Under the pieces are notes generated by a model. The model worked only from the letters and a program-made list of their open reading frames with translations. It was not told where the DNA came from and searched no databases. This document shows, piece after piece, positions 53,586 through 62,222 of a DNA stretch of 64,000 bases. The translations under genes and the position numbers were made by a program. The DNA is from Trueperella abortisuis (GTDB lineage: Bacteria; Actinomycetota; Actinomycetes; Actinomycetales; Actinomycetaceae): assembly GCF_030811095.1 (NCBI RefSeq), contig NZ_JAUSQL010000001.1, positions 868,001 to 932,000 of the forward strand, given 5' to 3'. The number at the start of each line of letters is the position of its first letter. Position 1 is the first letter of the stretch.

Positions 53586-54440
53586 ATGACCACCTGGATT
53601 GTGACCACTGTTTCTGAGATCTCCACGCTCGTCACGTTGGCGCAGGGGGAGAAGGTCGGCGTCGTCGTCGGGGATGCCCCGGTCGGTGGTGTGGATCGGG
53701 TGATCCGTATTGAGACCGGCGGTGCGCCGGCCGAGGCGCTGGCGCTGCTCGTCGTGGAGGCGGTAGACGCTCGGCCGGGCGATCTCATCCTCGTGGCGAA
53801 TAACCCCGCGGGGCGTTCCCTGGCGGGCGCGCTGTGCGCAGCGAAGAACGTTCCCCTGCTACGCAACGTGCGCGAGCTTTCGGCAACGTCCGCAACGCTG
53901 AGTCGCTTCGGCGGCAAGGTCGAAGAGAGCGTGCAGTTCGCCGGCCCGGCCCTCGCCCTGGTGAGCGAGGGCGAGCGAGTCGAGGGCGACGTCGCGGGCG
54001 AAACCGTATCGGGCGCGGGCTACGACGTGAGCGTTGTGGCTGAGGACATCCACCCCGGCGCTCAGGTCAACCTGGGAGGGGCCACTCGCATCGTCGGGGT
54101 CGGGCGCGGATTTGTGACCCAGGAGGACCTCGAGCTCGCGCGCGAGCTCGCCCGCGCCATTGGAGCGGAGGTCGGGTGTACCCGCCCACTGGTGGAGGGT
54201 CACGGTTGGTTCGACCGCGATTCTTACCTCGGCGTCTCGGGACACACCGTCGCTCCCGATCTCTACATCCCGGTCGGCATTTCCGGCCAGATCCACCACA
54301 CGGCGGGCATCGATGGAGCGCAGACGATCGTCGTCATCAATAACGACGAAACCGCGGCAATGTTCGAGCTGGCCGACTACGGTATCGTCGGGAACCTGTA
54401 CGAGGTGTTGCCGAAGATGATCGAGGCGCTCAAGGCATAG
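53586..54440 (+). CDS. fixB: Electron transfer flavoprotein alpha subunit, FixB type
   Basis: 284 residues. The C-terminal FAD-binding signature is intact: YIPVGISGQIHHTAGIDGAQ, then VINNDETAAMFELADYGIVG. ATG follows the fixA stop directly. With FixA it makes the heterodimer that in some FixABCX systems bifurcates NADH electrons between ferredoxin and quinone. The first ~120 residues are shorter than in many ETF-alpha proteins. Confidence 0.92.
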   Translation: MTTWIVTTVSEISTLVTLAQGEKVGVVVGDAPVGGVDRVIRIETGGAPAEALALLVVEAVDARPGDLILVANNPAGRSLAGALCAAKNVPLLRNVRELSATSATLSRFGGKVEESVQFAGPALALVSEGERVEGDVAGETVSGAGYDVSVVAEDIHPGAQVNLGGATRIVGVGRGFVTQEDLELARELARAIGAEVGCTRPLVEGHGWFDRDSYLGVSGHTVAPDLYIPVGISGQIHHTAGIDGAQTIVVINNDETAAMFELADYGIVGNLYEVLPKMIEALKA

Positions 54441-54457
54441 CGACGAAGGGGGCTGGC

Positions 54458-55750
54458 ATGGACTACGATTTCGACGTCATCGTCGTGGGCGCGGGGGTGG
54501 CAGGAAGCGTGGCTGCCACGGCGCTCGCCCGGCAGGGCCACGAGGTGTTGCTCGTTGAGCGCGGCACCGAGCCGGGGGCAAAGAACCTCTCCGGTGGCGT
54601 GTTCTACAGTCGGGTGATGGATGAAGTCTTCCCCGGCTTCGCCCAGGCGGCCCCCGTTGAGCGCGTCATCACGCGCAACACGTTGAGCTTCCTCAACGCC
54701 GCCTCGGCTGTCAACATCGACTACTGGGATCAGCGCCTAGCCAGCCCCGTCAACGCCGTATCCGTGCTACGCGCCCACCTCGACCCCTGGCTGGCCGAGC
54801 AGGCCGAGGAGGCCGGCGTCAGCCTTATCAGCGGCGTCAAGGTCGACCGGCTACTGCGCGGAGATACACACTTTTATGGAATCGAGGCCGCAGGCGAGGA
54901 AATGACAGCCAAGGTCATCATCGCCGCCGACGGCGTGAACTCCTTCCTCGCCCAGGGCGCGGGCGTGCGAGCCAAGCAGCCCACGAAGAACCTCGGGCTC
55001 GGGATCAAATCCGTCATCCAGATCGGCGAGGACGCCGTGCGGGAGCGCTTTAACCTGACGGGCAGTGAGGGCGCCGCCTACGCCCTGGTGGGGGACGCCA
55101 CGATGGGCGTGCCGGGCGGCGGCTTCATGTACACCAATAGGGACTCGGTCTCGATCGGCGTGGTCCTCATGCTCGAGCGCCTGACGGCCTCGGGCCTGAC
55201 GTCCAGCGACATTCATGACCACCTGCTCTCCCACCCGTTCCTCGCGCCCTTCCTCGAGGGCGGCGAGCTCCTGGAATACGGGTGCCACCTCGTGGCCGAA
55301 GGCGGGCAGGCGATGCAGGAGGGAATCGTCCACGACGGCCTGATCCTCATCGGCGACGCCGCCGGCTTCACGCTCAACACGGGACTCACCGTGCGGGGGA
55401 TGGACCTGGCTGCGGGCTCGGCGCTGGCCGCCTCGAAGGCCGTCCACGCCGCCTTGGAGGCGGGGGACTATTCGCGCCTCGCTTTGCAGGCCTATGTGGA
55501 CGAGTACGAGGCGACGTTCGTAGGAAAGGACATGCACACCTACCGCCACGCCCCCGGCTTCCTCGAGAACGCCCCACTCATGTTCGGCCCGGCTGGCAGG
55601 CTCGCGGCGGAGGTTTTCTACGGCGTCTACAACCACGACCTGCGCCCGCGCCGGCACATCGCTAAGGTTGCCCTCGACGCCATGCGAGGCTCGGGCGTCC
55701 GGATGAGCGAGCTTGTGACTACCAGCCTTCGCGCACTTCGGGCACTCTAG
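54458..55750 (+). CDS. fixC: FixC, ETF-quinone oxidoreductase-like flavoprotein
   Basis: 430 residues. FAD-binding GAGVAG at 11-16 (VIVVGAGVAGSVAATAL), a KNLSGG motif near 47, and the late GLILIGDAAGFTLNTG. It is related to the flavoprotein part of ETF:ubiquinone oxidoreductase; the iron-sulfur part is the separate FixX. It starts 17 nt after fixB with AAGGGGG. It passes electrons to the membrane quinone pool. Confidence 0.92.
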   Translation: MDYDFDVIVVGAGVAGSVAATALARQGHEVLLVERGTEPGAKNLSGGVFYSRVMDEVFPGFAQAAPVERVITRNTLSFLNAASAVNIDYWDQRLASPVNAVSVLRAHLDPWLAEQAEEAGVSLISGVKVDRLLRGDTHFYGIEAAGEEMTAKVIIAADGVNSFLAQGAGVRAKQPTKNLGLGIKSVIQIGEDAVRERFNLTGSEGAAYALVGDATMGVPGGGFMYTNRDSVSIGVVLMLERLTASGLTSSDIHDHLLSHPFLAPFLEGGELLEYGCHLVAEGGQAMQEGIVHDGLILIGDAAGFTLNTGLTVRGMDLAAGSALAASKAVHAALEAGDYSRLALQAYVDEYEATFVGKDMHTYRHAPGFLENAPLMFGPAGRLAAEVFYGVYNHDLRPRRHIAKVALDAMRGSGVRMSELVTTSLRALRAL

Positions 55751-55761
55751 GGGAGGCAGAA

Positions 55762-56052
55762 ATGGTATTCGAACCGGGTGGCGTGAACGAGCGCCTCGCG
55801 AAGAACGTCTTCCACACCGACGCCGTGGCGCACATCGAGATCAACCAGGAGCTCGCCAAATCCACGGGCACGGGAAAGCGGATCGTCGCGATCTGCCCCG
55901 CGCACGTGTACCGCGAGGAGCCGGACGGAACCATCTCGGCGGAGTTTGCCGGCTGCCTGGAGTGCGGATCCTGCCTCGCCGTCGCCGCCCCCGGAGCCCT
56001 GCGCTGGGTCTACCCCGAGGGCGGGATGGGCGTAGAGTACCGCGAGGGCTAA
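55762..56052 (+). CDS. fixX: FixX, ferredoxin-like protein
   Basis: 96 residues. One Cys in AICPAHVY and three in CLECGSC provide four ligands for a single [4Fe-4S] cluster, and the ending WVYPEGGMGVEYREG is the FixX hallmark. It starts 11 nt after fixC behind GGGGAGG and completes fixABCX. Confidence 0.93.
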   Translation: MVFEPGGVNERLAKNVFHTDAVAHIEINQELAKSTGTGKRIVAICPAHVYREEPDGTISAEFAGCLECGSCLAVAAPGALRWVYPEGGMGVEYREG

Positions 56053-56099
56053 GCCCACCCCGTTGCACCGCAACGACTCGCACCCGCCGGGATCGACCG

Positions 56100-57650
56100 C
56101 TATGCCTTCGGCGTGCGCCCCTTGCGCCAGAAGATGACGGCCAGCGCCAGGGGGATGATCAGGATGAGGCTGACCAGCGCGTAGGCGAAGTAGATGGCGT
56201 GATACCAGCCTGCCTCACCCGCGATGGAGCCCTGGGCGTAGAAGAAGGCCGCGGTGATCATCGCGATGCCGACAGCGGTGGCGATACGCTGGCCGGTCTG
56301 CACAATGCCGCCCGCCGTGCCGCCGTGCTCGGGAGGAACGTCAAGCATGGACAGGGTCTGATTAGCCGAGCCGATCGCGCCCTGGCCAAAGCCGAGCACG
56401 CTGACCGGGACCATGAGCCACCAGAAGGGCAGGCCCCGGCTGATCGCCCACACCACACCGATCATGCCGAGCACGCCGATCACCATGAGGGCCAGGGAGG
56501 CCGCCTGCACGCCACGCCCCTTAACAAGGGCGCGCTTGCCTGCCCAGATGGCGGAGTAGGCCGAGACCAGCGCGTTGGGCAGGGTCACGAGCCCGACCTC
56601 GAGAGCCGAGACATCAAGCCCGCGCTGGAGGAAGAGGGCGAGGACCACGAAGATCGACGTCATGCCGAGGAACTGGAAGGTAGCGATCGCGGTTGCCCAA
56701 GAGAAAGTCGAGATAGAAAAGAGCTCGAGGTCGACCATCGGTTCCCGGCCGATCTTCTTGTAGTGGGATTCCCAGGCCACCCAGCCAATGAGGATGAGGA
56801 TGCCGGCGGGCAGGAGAGTCCAGGCGTAGTCCCAGCCGGTCGACATAAAGGGAAGCATGATGCCGACCACGGATAACGCCAGGAGAATCATGCCCACTGG
56901 ATCGAGGTCGATCTTGGGGCGCTTGTAGAAGCGGCCCTCCTCTTTCTGCATCTTGATGTACTCGCTGCGGGCCTTGGCGCGGTGCGGACCGACGTGGCGG
57001 CGTTCCTTACCGAAGGGCAGCCACATGAAGGCCAGGACGAGGCCGATGATGCCGATGGGGAAGTTGATGATGAAGGACCAGCGCCAGCCGGAGCTCTCGC
57101 CGAGAATCCCGATCAGCGCGCCGGACATCAGCGGTCCGGCCGCCACGGACATCGCCACAACCAAGCCGAACATCGCGAAGGCTTTCGCGCGCGCCTGACC
57201 CACGAAGTAGCGCTGGATGAGGCCGGTGGTCTGCGGCGAGAGGATGCCCGCGCCGGCGCCCTGGAGAACGCGCATGAAGTTCAAGATGGTGGCGTTCGTC
57301 GACAGGCCGACCAGCAGCGAGGCCAGGGTGAAGAGCGAGAAACCGACGACGAAGGCCGAGGAACGGCCGAACATGTCGCCTAGGCGCCCAGCCGGGACGA
57401 GCGCGATTCCAACGGCGAGCGCGTAGCCGGAGAGGACCCACTGTAGCTGCGAGTCGGAGGCCCCGAGGGCGTTTCCGATCGAGGTCAGAATGTTGTTGAC
57501 GGAGGAGACCTGTAGCAGGGTCATCATCAGCGGGACGAGCAGCACCACGAGGAGCTTATTTCGGTCATAGACCCTGTCCGATCCAGCCACGCGGAAATGT
57601 CGCGGGTTTGAATCGGACTGGTTCGGTTGCCTTTTCGCGTTATCTACCAT
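56100..57650 (-). CDS. MFS drug exporter, DHA2 family (14 TM)
   Basis: A 516-residue polytopic transporter driven by the proton gradient. GRLGDMFGR in loop 2-3 is motif A, and GAGAGILSPQTTGLIQ the antiporter region. An insert rich in basic residues (KERRHVGPHRAKARSEYIK) lies between the halves. Start is ATG 57650 with GAGG upstream; an in-frame ATG at 57707 would run through the repeat hairpins and is rejected. Twin GGTGC hairpins in its leader may control it. No regulator gene is adjacent. Substrate unknown. Confidence 0.88.
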   Translation of the reverse strand: MVDNAKRQPNQSDSNPRHFRVAGSDRVYDRNKLLVVLLVPLMMTLLQVSSVNNILTSIGNALGASDSQLQWVLSGYALAVGIALVPAGRLGDMFGRSSAFVVGFSLFTLASLLVGLSTNATILNFMRVLQGAGAGILSPQTTGLIQRYFVGQARAKAFAMFGLVVAMSVAAGPLMSGALIGILGESSGWRWSFIINFPIGIIGLVLAFMWLPFGKERRHVGPHRAKARSEYIKMQKEEGRFYKRPKIDLDPVGMILLALSVVGIMLPFMSTGWDYAWTLLPAGILILIGWVAWESHYKKIGREPMVDLELFSISTFSWATAIATFQFLGMTSIFVVLALFLQRGLDVSALEVGLVTLPNALVSAYSAIWAGKRALVKGRGVQAASLALMVIGVLGMIGVVWAISRGLPFWWLMVPVSVLGFGQGAIGSANQTLSMLDVPPEHGGTAGGIVQTGQRIATAVGIAMITAAFFYAQGSIAGEAGWYHAIYFAYALVSLILIIPLALAVIFWRKGRTPKA

Positions 57651-57660
57651 CGATTCCTCA

Positions 57661-57715
57661 CAAACAAAAAAGGGGTGCGCCAAGCACCATAAATAAAAAG
57701 GGTGCACCGGGCACC
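57661..57715 (-). promoter_or_regulatory. Two repeated hairpins, each with a T-run, in the leader of the MFS gene
   Basis: On the plus strand GGTGCGCCAAGCACC (57674-57688) and GGTGCACCGGGCACC (57701-57715) start 27 bp apart. Each is GGTGC-N5-GCACC. Read on the minus strand, towards the MFS gene, each hairpin is followed by a T-run (CTTTTTATTT and CCTTTTTTG). This looks like tandem attenuators, or a paired operator with A/T spacers. Confidence 0.5.
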
Positions 57716-57793
57716 GTTGTCTGATGTTAGTGATGAAAGTCCCGGGTGGTCTGTTGCCCAGGTCACCGAATGAAGGTGGTGCGCGACACCGAC

Positions 57794-57799
57794 TAGACT
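57794..57799 (+). promoter_or_regulatory. -10 box of a leaderless promoter (S4 protein gene)
   Basis: TAGACT ends 6 nt before ATG 57806. There is no ribosome binding site in TGCGCC. Confidence 0.55.
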
Positions 57800-57805
57800 T
57801 GCGCC

Positions 57806-58186
57806 ATGGACAGTGTGCGCATCGATCAGTGGCTGTGGGCCGTCAGACAGACGAAGACCCGCTCGGCGGCCACCGCCGCGTGCCGCGCCGGCCACGTGCG
57901 GGTCAACGACGAGCCGGTCAAGGCAGCCGCGAAGGTCAAGGTGGGCGACGTCGTGCGCTACCGCGTCCAGGGCTGGGACCGGATCCTCAAGGTCAAGCAG
58001 CTCCTGGTCAAACGTGTGGGCGCCCCGGTTGCCCGCGAGGCGTACGAGGATCTCACGCCGCCGCGACCGAAGGTCTACGTGCCGGTGGCACGTCGGGAGC
58101 CCGGTACCGGGCGTCCTACCAAACGCGAGCGGCGCGAGCTCGACCGGCTCTTCGGGCGTGATTCGAACTACGGTCGAATGCGCTAA
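57806..58186 (+). CDS. S4-domain RNA-binding protein (Hsp15-like)
   Basis: 126 residues. The S4 RNA-binding fold opens MDSVRIDQWLWAVRQTKTRSAATAACRAGHVRVND and continues with VKVGDVVRYRVQG. A basic tail rich in Arg follows (RPTKRERRELDRLFG). Hsp15 relatives bind stalled 50S subunits with tRNA-linked chains. The TAAACT at 58184-58189, overlapping its stop, is a candidate -10 for pyrH. Confidence 0.88.
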   Translation: MDSVRIDQWLWAVRQTKTRSAATAACRAGHVRVNDEPVKAAAKVKVGDVVRYRVQGWDRILKVKQLLVKRVGAPVAREAYEDLTPPRPKVYVPVARREPGTGRPTKRERRELDRLFGRDSNYGRMR

Positions 58187-58216
58187 ACTGTTCACGACCC
58201 GACGAAAGGTTTTTCC

Positions 58217-58939
58217 ATGTCCGACTCCCACGCTAGACGCCGCGTCCTACTCAAGCTTTCCGGAGAGGTTTTCGGAGGTGGGGAAGTTGGACTCGACACC
58301 TCGGTTTTGACGCGAGTGGCGGGGGAGATTGCCGCGGCGGTGAACGACGGCGTCCAGGTCGGCGTCGTCGTTGGAGGCGGGAACTTCTTCCGGGGAGCGG
58401 AACTGCAGGAAGCGGGCATGGATCGCGCCCGTGCCGACTACATGGGCATGCTGGGAACGGTCATCAACGCCGTGGCGCTGCAGGACTTCCTCGAAAGCGC
58501 GGGTGTGCCCTCCCGCGTTCAGACGGCGATCACGATGGCGCAGGTCGCGGAGGCGTATATCCCGCTGCGAGCGATCCGCCACCTGGAGAAGGGACGCGTG
58601 GTCATCTTCGGCGCCGGCGCCGGCATGCCCTACTTCTCCACCGACACGGTCTCAGCCCAGCGCGCGCTCGAGCTACGTTGCGACGAGCTGCTCGTGGGCA
58701 AGAACGGGGTGGACGGCGTCTACAGCGCCGATCCGCGCACCGATCCCGCGGCCGTCAAACTTGACCACCTCACCTATGACGAGGCGTTGCGCGAGGGCCT
58801 GCGTGTGGTAGACGCGGCCGCATTCTCGCTGTGTCAAGATAATGGAATGACAATGCGCGTCTTTGGCATGGTCACACCTGGAAACGTCACCCGTGCACTG
58901 CGCGGCGAAAATATCGGAACACTCGTAACAAAGAACTGA
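58217..58939 (+). CDS. pyrH: UMP kinase
   Basis: A 240-residue amino-acid-kinase-fold enzyme that phosphorylates UMP to [50 protein letters not shown] and [12 protein letters not shown] are the standard motifs. GAAAGG precedes ATG 58217. frr follows after 7 nt. Confidence 0.96.
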   Translation: MSDSHARRRVLLKLSGEVFGGGEVGLDTSVLTRVAGEIAAAVNDGVQVGVVVGGGNFFRGAELQEAGMDRARADYMGMLGTVINAVALQDFLESAGVPSRVQTAITMAQVAEAYIPLRAIRHLEKGRVVIFGAGAGMPYFSTDTVSAQRALELRCDELLVGKNGVDGVYSADPRTDPAAVKLDHLTYDEALREGLRVVDAAAFSLCQDNGMTMRVFGMVTPGNVTRALRGENIGTLVTKN

Positions 58940-58946
58940 GGACACC

Positions 58947-59504
58947 ATGATTGAAGAAGCACTGCTTGAAGGCGAAGAGATGATGGAGAAGGCGCTGGGC
59001 GCCCTGCGCAACGAGTTCTCCAAGATCCGCTCCGGTCGCGCCAACCCCGAGCTGTTCACCTCGCTCATCGTCGACTACTACGGCTCGCCCACCCAGATGC
59101 AGCAGATCGCCTCGGTGACGGTGCCCGAGGCGCGCACCGTCATCATCTCCCCCTATGATCGCACCGCGATGAAGGACATCGAGAAGGCGATCCGCGACGC
59201 CGACCTGGGTGTCAACCCCACCGACGACGGCCAGGTGCTGCGCATTAACCTGCCGGCGCTCACGGAGGAACGGCGCAAGGAATACGTCAAGCTCGCCCGC
59301 ACGAAGGCGGAGGAGTCGAAGATCTCGGTGCGCTCGGCGCGTCGTAAGGCCAAGGACGCCCTCGAGAAGATCAAGAAGGACGGCGAGGCTGGCGAGGACG
59401 AGGTCGAACGCGCCGAGAAGGAGCTCGAGGCCCTGACCAAGCGCTTCACCGACCAGGTCGATGTGCTCCTTGACGGCAAAGAGAAAGATCTCATGGAGAT
59501 CTGA
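58947..59504 (+). CDS. frr: Ribosome recycling factor
   Basis: A 185-residue tRNA-mimic protein that splits post-termination ribosomes with EF-G. RSGRANPELFTSLIVDYYG, LPALTEERRKEYVKLARTKAEE and the helical RRKAKDALEKIKKDGEAGED match the family. GAGGA precedes ATG 58947. cdsA shares a base with its stop. Confidence 0.97.
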   Translation: MIEEALLEGEEMMEKALGALRNEFSKIRSGRANPELFTSLIVDYYGSPTQMQQIASVTVPEARTVIISPYDRTAMKDIEKAIRDADLGVNPTDDGQVLRINLPALTEERRKEYVKLARTKAEESKISVRSARRKAKDALEKIKKDGEAGEDEVERAEKELEALTKRFTDQVDVLLDGKEKDLMEI

Positions 59505-60388
59505 TGCCCTCAGATTCCCCGCAAGCCGCGATTGTCTCGCGGCTTGCTCCACGTCCACCCAAGCCACCCGAGGAATCCCATTCTCGGGCTGGCCGCAACC
59601 TCAAAGCGGCTGTCCCCACCGCGCTGATCCTGCTCGCTATCGTGGCGGCGTCGATCTTCATCCGCATCGAGGTGTTCGTGGCGCTCGCGGTTGTCGCACT
59701 CGGGATCGCGCAGTGGGAGATGGCGGGAGCGCTGCTGGCGCGCAACTTTAAGGTTCCCCTGGTTGTGCTCCTGCTCGGACAGACCGCGATGCTGGTGGGC
59801 ACCTGGCTCTTCGGCCTTCAGTGCGCGGTGCTCATCTACCTGGTCACCTCCGTGGTGGCGCTGTTAATCAACGGCTACGTGCGCACGCGGGGTGTGACGG
59901 ACGCGCTGGCCGGCTGCTTCTCGCTGGGGTGGATCGGGCTCATGGGGAGCTTCGCGGTGGCGATGGCGGGCATGCCCAAAGGCGCGTGGGCGATCACGGC
60001 CTTCATCCTGCTGCCGGTGGCGAACGACACGGGCGGCTGGCTGGCCGGCATCCTGTTCGGCAAGCACCCGATCGCGCCGTCAATCTCGCCGAAGAAATCC
60101 TGGGAGGGTTTCGCCGGCTCGGTGATCGCCTGCCTCCTGGTGGCGTGGTTCTTCGTCGGCCACGTGCTCGACCTGTCGTGGCCGTGGGTCGCGGCCTTTG
60201 CGCTGATCACGCCCGTCTTGTCGACGGCGGGGGACTTCTCTGAGTCCCTCCTCAAGCGCGACCTGACGATCAAGGACATGGGTTCGATCTTCCCCGGCCA
60301 TGGCGGCATGCTCGACAGGATCGACTCCATTCTCTTTTGCGCCCCCGCGTGCTATCTCTTGTTCGCTGGCGGCTTCGGATTGCTATAG
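59504..60388 (+). CDS. cdsA: Phosphatidate cytidylyltransferase
   Basis: A 294-residue membrane enzyme forming CDP-diacylglycerol from phosphatidic acid and CTP. About eight hydrophobic segments are seen. The CDP-DAG signature lies in SPKKSWEGFAGS and the late KRDLTIKDMGSIFPGHGGMLDRIDS. ATG 59504 is in a TGATG overlap with frr. Confidence 0.95.
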   Translation: MPSDSPQAAIVSRLAPRPPKPPEESHSRAGRNLKAAVPTALILLAIVAASIFIRIEVFVALAVVALGIAQWEMAGALLARNFKVPLVVLLLGQTAMLVGTWLFGLQCAVLIYLVTSVVALLINGYVRTRGVTDALAGCFSLGWIGLMGSFAVAMAGMPKGAWAITAFILLPVANDTGGWLAGILFGKHPIAPSISPKKSWEGFAGSVIACLLVAWFFVGHVLDLSWPWVAAFALITPVLSTAGDFSESLLKRDLTIKDMGSIFPGHGGMLDRIDSILFCAPACYLLFAGGFGLL

Positions 60389-60399
60389 TGCAGGCAGAG

Positions 60400-61680
60400 A
60401 TGATGAACGAAGTGCAGCCCAAGCAGGTACAGCCCCGAGTGGAGAGCGGTCAGCGCCCCGCGTTAACCTTCCAGCAGAAGCGCCGCGGCAAGCCGCCGCG
60501 CCACCTGGCCGATCTTGACCGTGCCCAGCGCCGCGCCCTCGTGGCGGACATGGGCTACCCGGCCTTCCGTGCCGATCAGGTCTCGCGTCACTATTTTGAT
60601 CACCGCACGATCGACCCGGATCAGATGTCGGACCTGCCCCAGAGCCAACGCGAGGCGATTGTTGCCCAGCTTCTTCCGCCGCTGGTGGAGAAGGTTTCTG
60701 AGCAGTACGCCGACGGCGGGCGCACCCTGAAGGTCCTGTGGAAGCTCTTCGACGAGGCGGTGGTCGAGTCCGTCCTCATGGCATATCCGGATCGGGCCAC
60801 GCTGTGCCTGTCCTCCCAGGCGGGTTGCGGGATGGCGTGTCCGTTCTGCGCGACCGGCCAGGCCGGCCTGACCCGCAACCTGTCCACCGCCGAGATCGTT
60901 GAGCAGCTGCGGCTCAACATGGCGTTGGCCGAGTCGGGTGCGCTGGGCGAACCCGTGAAGGTGACGAACGTGGTGTTCATGGGCATGGGCGAGCCGATGG
61001 CGAACTATCCGGCGGTGCGCGCTGCCCTGCACCGGATGATTGACCCGTCCCCGGAGGGCTTCGGCATCGCCGCCCGCCACGTGACCGTCTCTACGGTGGG
61101 ACTGGTCCCTGCGATCCTCAAACTGGCCGAGGAGGGTCTGCAGGTCACGCTCGCCGTCTCTCTCCACGCACCCGACGACGGCCTGCGCGACGACCTCATC
61201 CCGATCAACTCCCGCTACAAGGTGGACGAGCTGCTGGACGCCGCGCGGCACTACTTCGTTCGCACCGGCCGGCGCGTCTCGATCGAGTACGCCCTTATTA
61301 AGGACATGAACGACCACGCGTGGCGGGCGGAGCTGCTCGCCGCGGAGCTGAACTCGCGCGGGCGCGGGTGGGCCCACGTCAACCCCATTCCGCTCAACCC
61401 GACGCCGGGTAGCATCTGGACGGCGTCGACGCACGAGGCGACACGCACCTTCGTTCAGACCTTGATCGACGCCGGGATTTCGACGACGATTAGGGACACG
61501 CGAGGGTCTGACATCGACGGCGCATGCGGGCAGCTCGCCGCCGAGGTGGTGGATCGGGACAACGTTGCGCGTCGCGCAAAGAAGGCTCAGGAAGCGGTGG
61601 AGGCGCGCCTCGCCGAACACCGCGCTGAGCCTGCCGAATTAGCTGATCAACTCGCCGTGATGGAACAGGGGAGAAAATGA
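60400..61680 (+). CDS. rlmN: 23S rRNA/tRNA m2A methyltransferase RlmN
   Basis: A 426-residue radical-SAM enzyme that methylates A2503 of 23S rRNA and A37 of some tRNAs. The cluster motif CxxxCxxC is C143, C147, C150 (CGMACPFCATGQAG). GMGEPMANYPAVRAAL and NPIPLNPTPGS follow. Start is uncertain: ATG 60400, ATG 60403 or GTG 60388 all lack a strong ribosome binding site. The first 45 residues are a basic extension. The next gene overlaps by 4 nt. Confidence 0.94.
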   Translation: MMNEVQPKQVQPRVESGQRPALTFQQKRRGKPPRHLADLDRAQRRALVADMGYPAFRADQVSRHYFDHRTIDPDQMSDLPQSQREAIVAQLLPPLVEKVSEQYADGGRTLKVLWKLFDEAVVESVLMAYPDRATLCLSSQAGCGMACPFCATGQAGLTRNLSTAEIVEQLRLNMALAESGALGEPVKVTNVVFMGMGEPMANYPAVRAALHRMIDPSPEGFGIAARHVTVSTVGLVPAILKLAEEGLQVTLAVSLHAPDDGLRDDLIPINSRYKVDELLDAARHYFVRTGRRVSIEYALIKDMNDHAWRAELLAAELNSRGRGWAHVNPIPLNPTPGSIWTASTHEATRTFVQTLIDAGISTTIRDTRGSDIDGACGQLAAEVVDRDNVARRAKKAQEAVEARLAEHRAEPAELADQLAVMEQGRK

Positions 61681-62222
61681 CGGACACATTCAAGCGGGTA
61701 GGCGGCCTTACCAATGGCTACAGCCCGGAGCAGGTTGACGAGTTTCTCGAGCAGGCCAAGCTGGCCTACGCCGGGGACGAGACGATCGACATTGACGAGA
61801 CGACCGTTCACGGCGTCGCCTTCGACTGGGTCCGCAAGGGCTACGTGCCCGAGCTGGTCGATGCCGCCCTGGACCGCCTTGAGTCCGCCTTCGTCCAGCG
61901 TCGCCGTGCGAAGGTGATGGAGGCTGAGGGGGAGGAGGCGTGGCTTGCCGCCACCTACGAGCAGGCCCAGGCTCTCTACCCACGTCTGCTACGCCCGGCG
62001 GGGGAGCGCTTCGCCGACGCCGACGGCCAGGGATACAAGAAGGCGGACGTCGATAGGCTCCTCGACCGGCTCTCGGAGTACTTCGCCGGCAAGGCGACAC
62101 TGACCTCGGGCGAGGTGCGCGGAGCGACGTTCGGCAAGGCGCGCGGGGATGGGGCCTACAGCGAGCCGGTGGTCGACGTCTACCTCGACCACGTGGTTTC
62201 GGTTCTGCTGGCGGTGGAGTAA
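61677..62222 (+). CDS. DivIVA-domain-type protein
   Basis: 181 residues. NGYSPEQVDEFLEQAKLAY is a DivIVA/Wag31-like start (GY-x-x-x-x-VD-x-FL), and a second similar unit, GQGYKKADVDRLLDRLSEYFAG, lies near residue 120. It also has TVHGVAFDWVRKGYVPELVDAAL, a repeat form seen in the small DivIVA-like proteins encoded between rlmN and dxr in actinobacteria. Function is unknown, probably linked to polar growth or division. ATGA overlap with rlmN; 1-nt overlap with dxr. Confidence 0.85.
   Translation: MTDTFKRVGGLTNGYSPEQVDEFLEQAKLAYAGDETIDIDETTVHGVAFDWVRKGYVPELVDAALDRLESAFVQRRRAKVMEAEGEEAWLAATYEQAQALYPRLLRPAGERFADADGQGYKKADVDRLLDRLSEYFAGKATLTSGEVRGATFGKARGDGAYSEPVVDVYLDHVVSVLLAVE

Noticed and set aside
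57651..57707. Longer N-terminus for the MFS exporter from ATG 57707
   Set aside because: It would translate through the two repeat hairpins, while ATG 57650 has a ribosome binding site.
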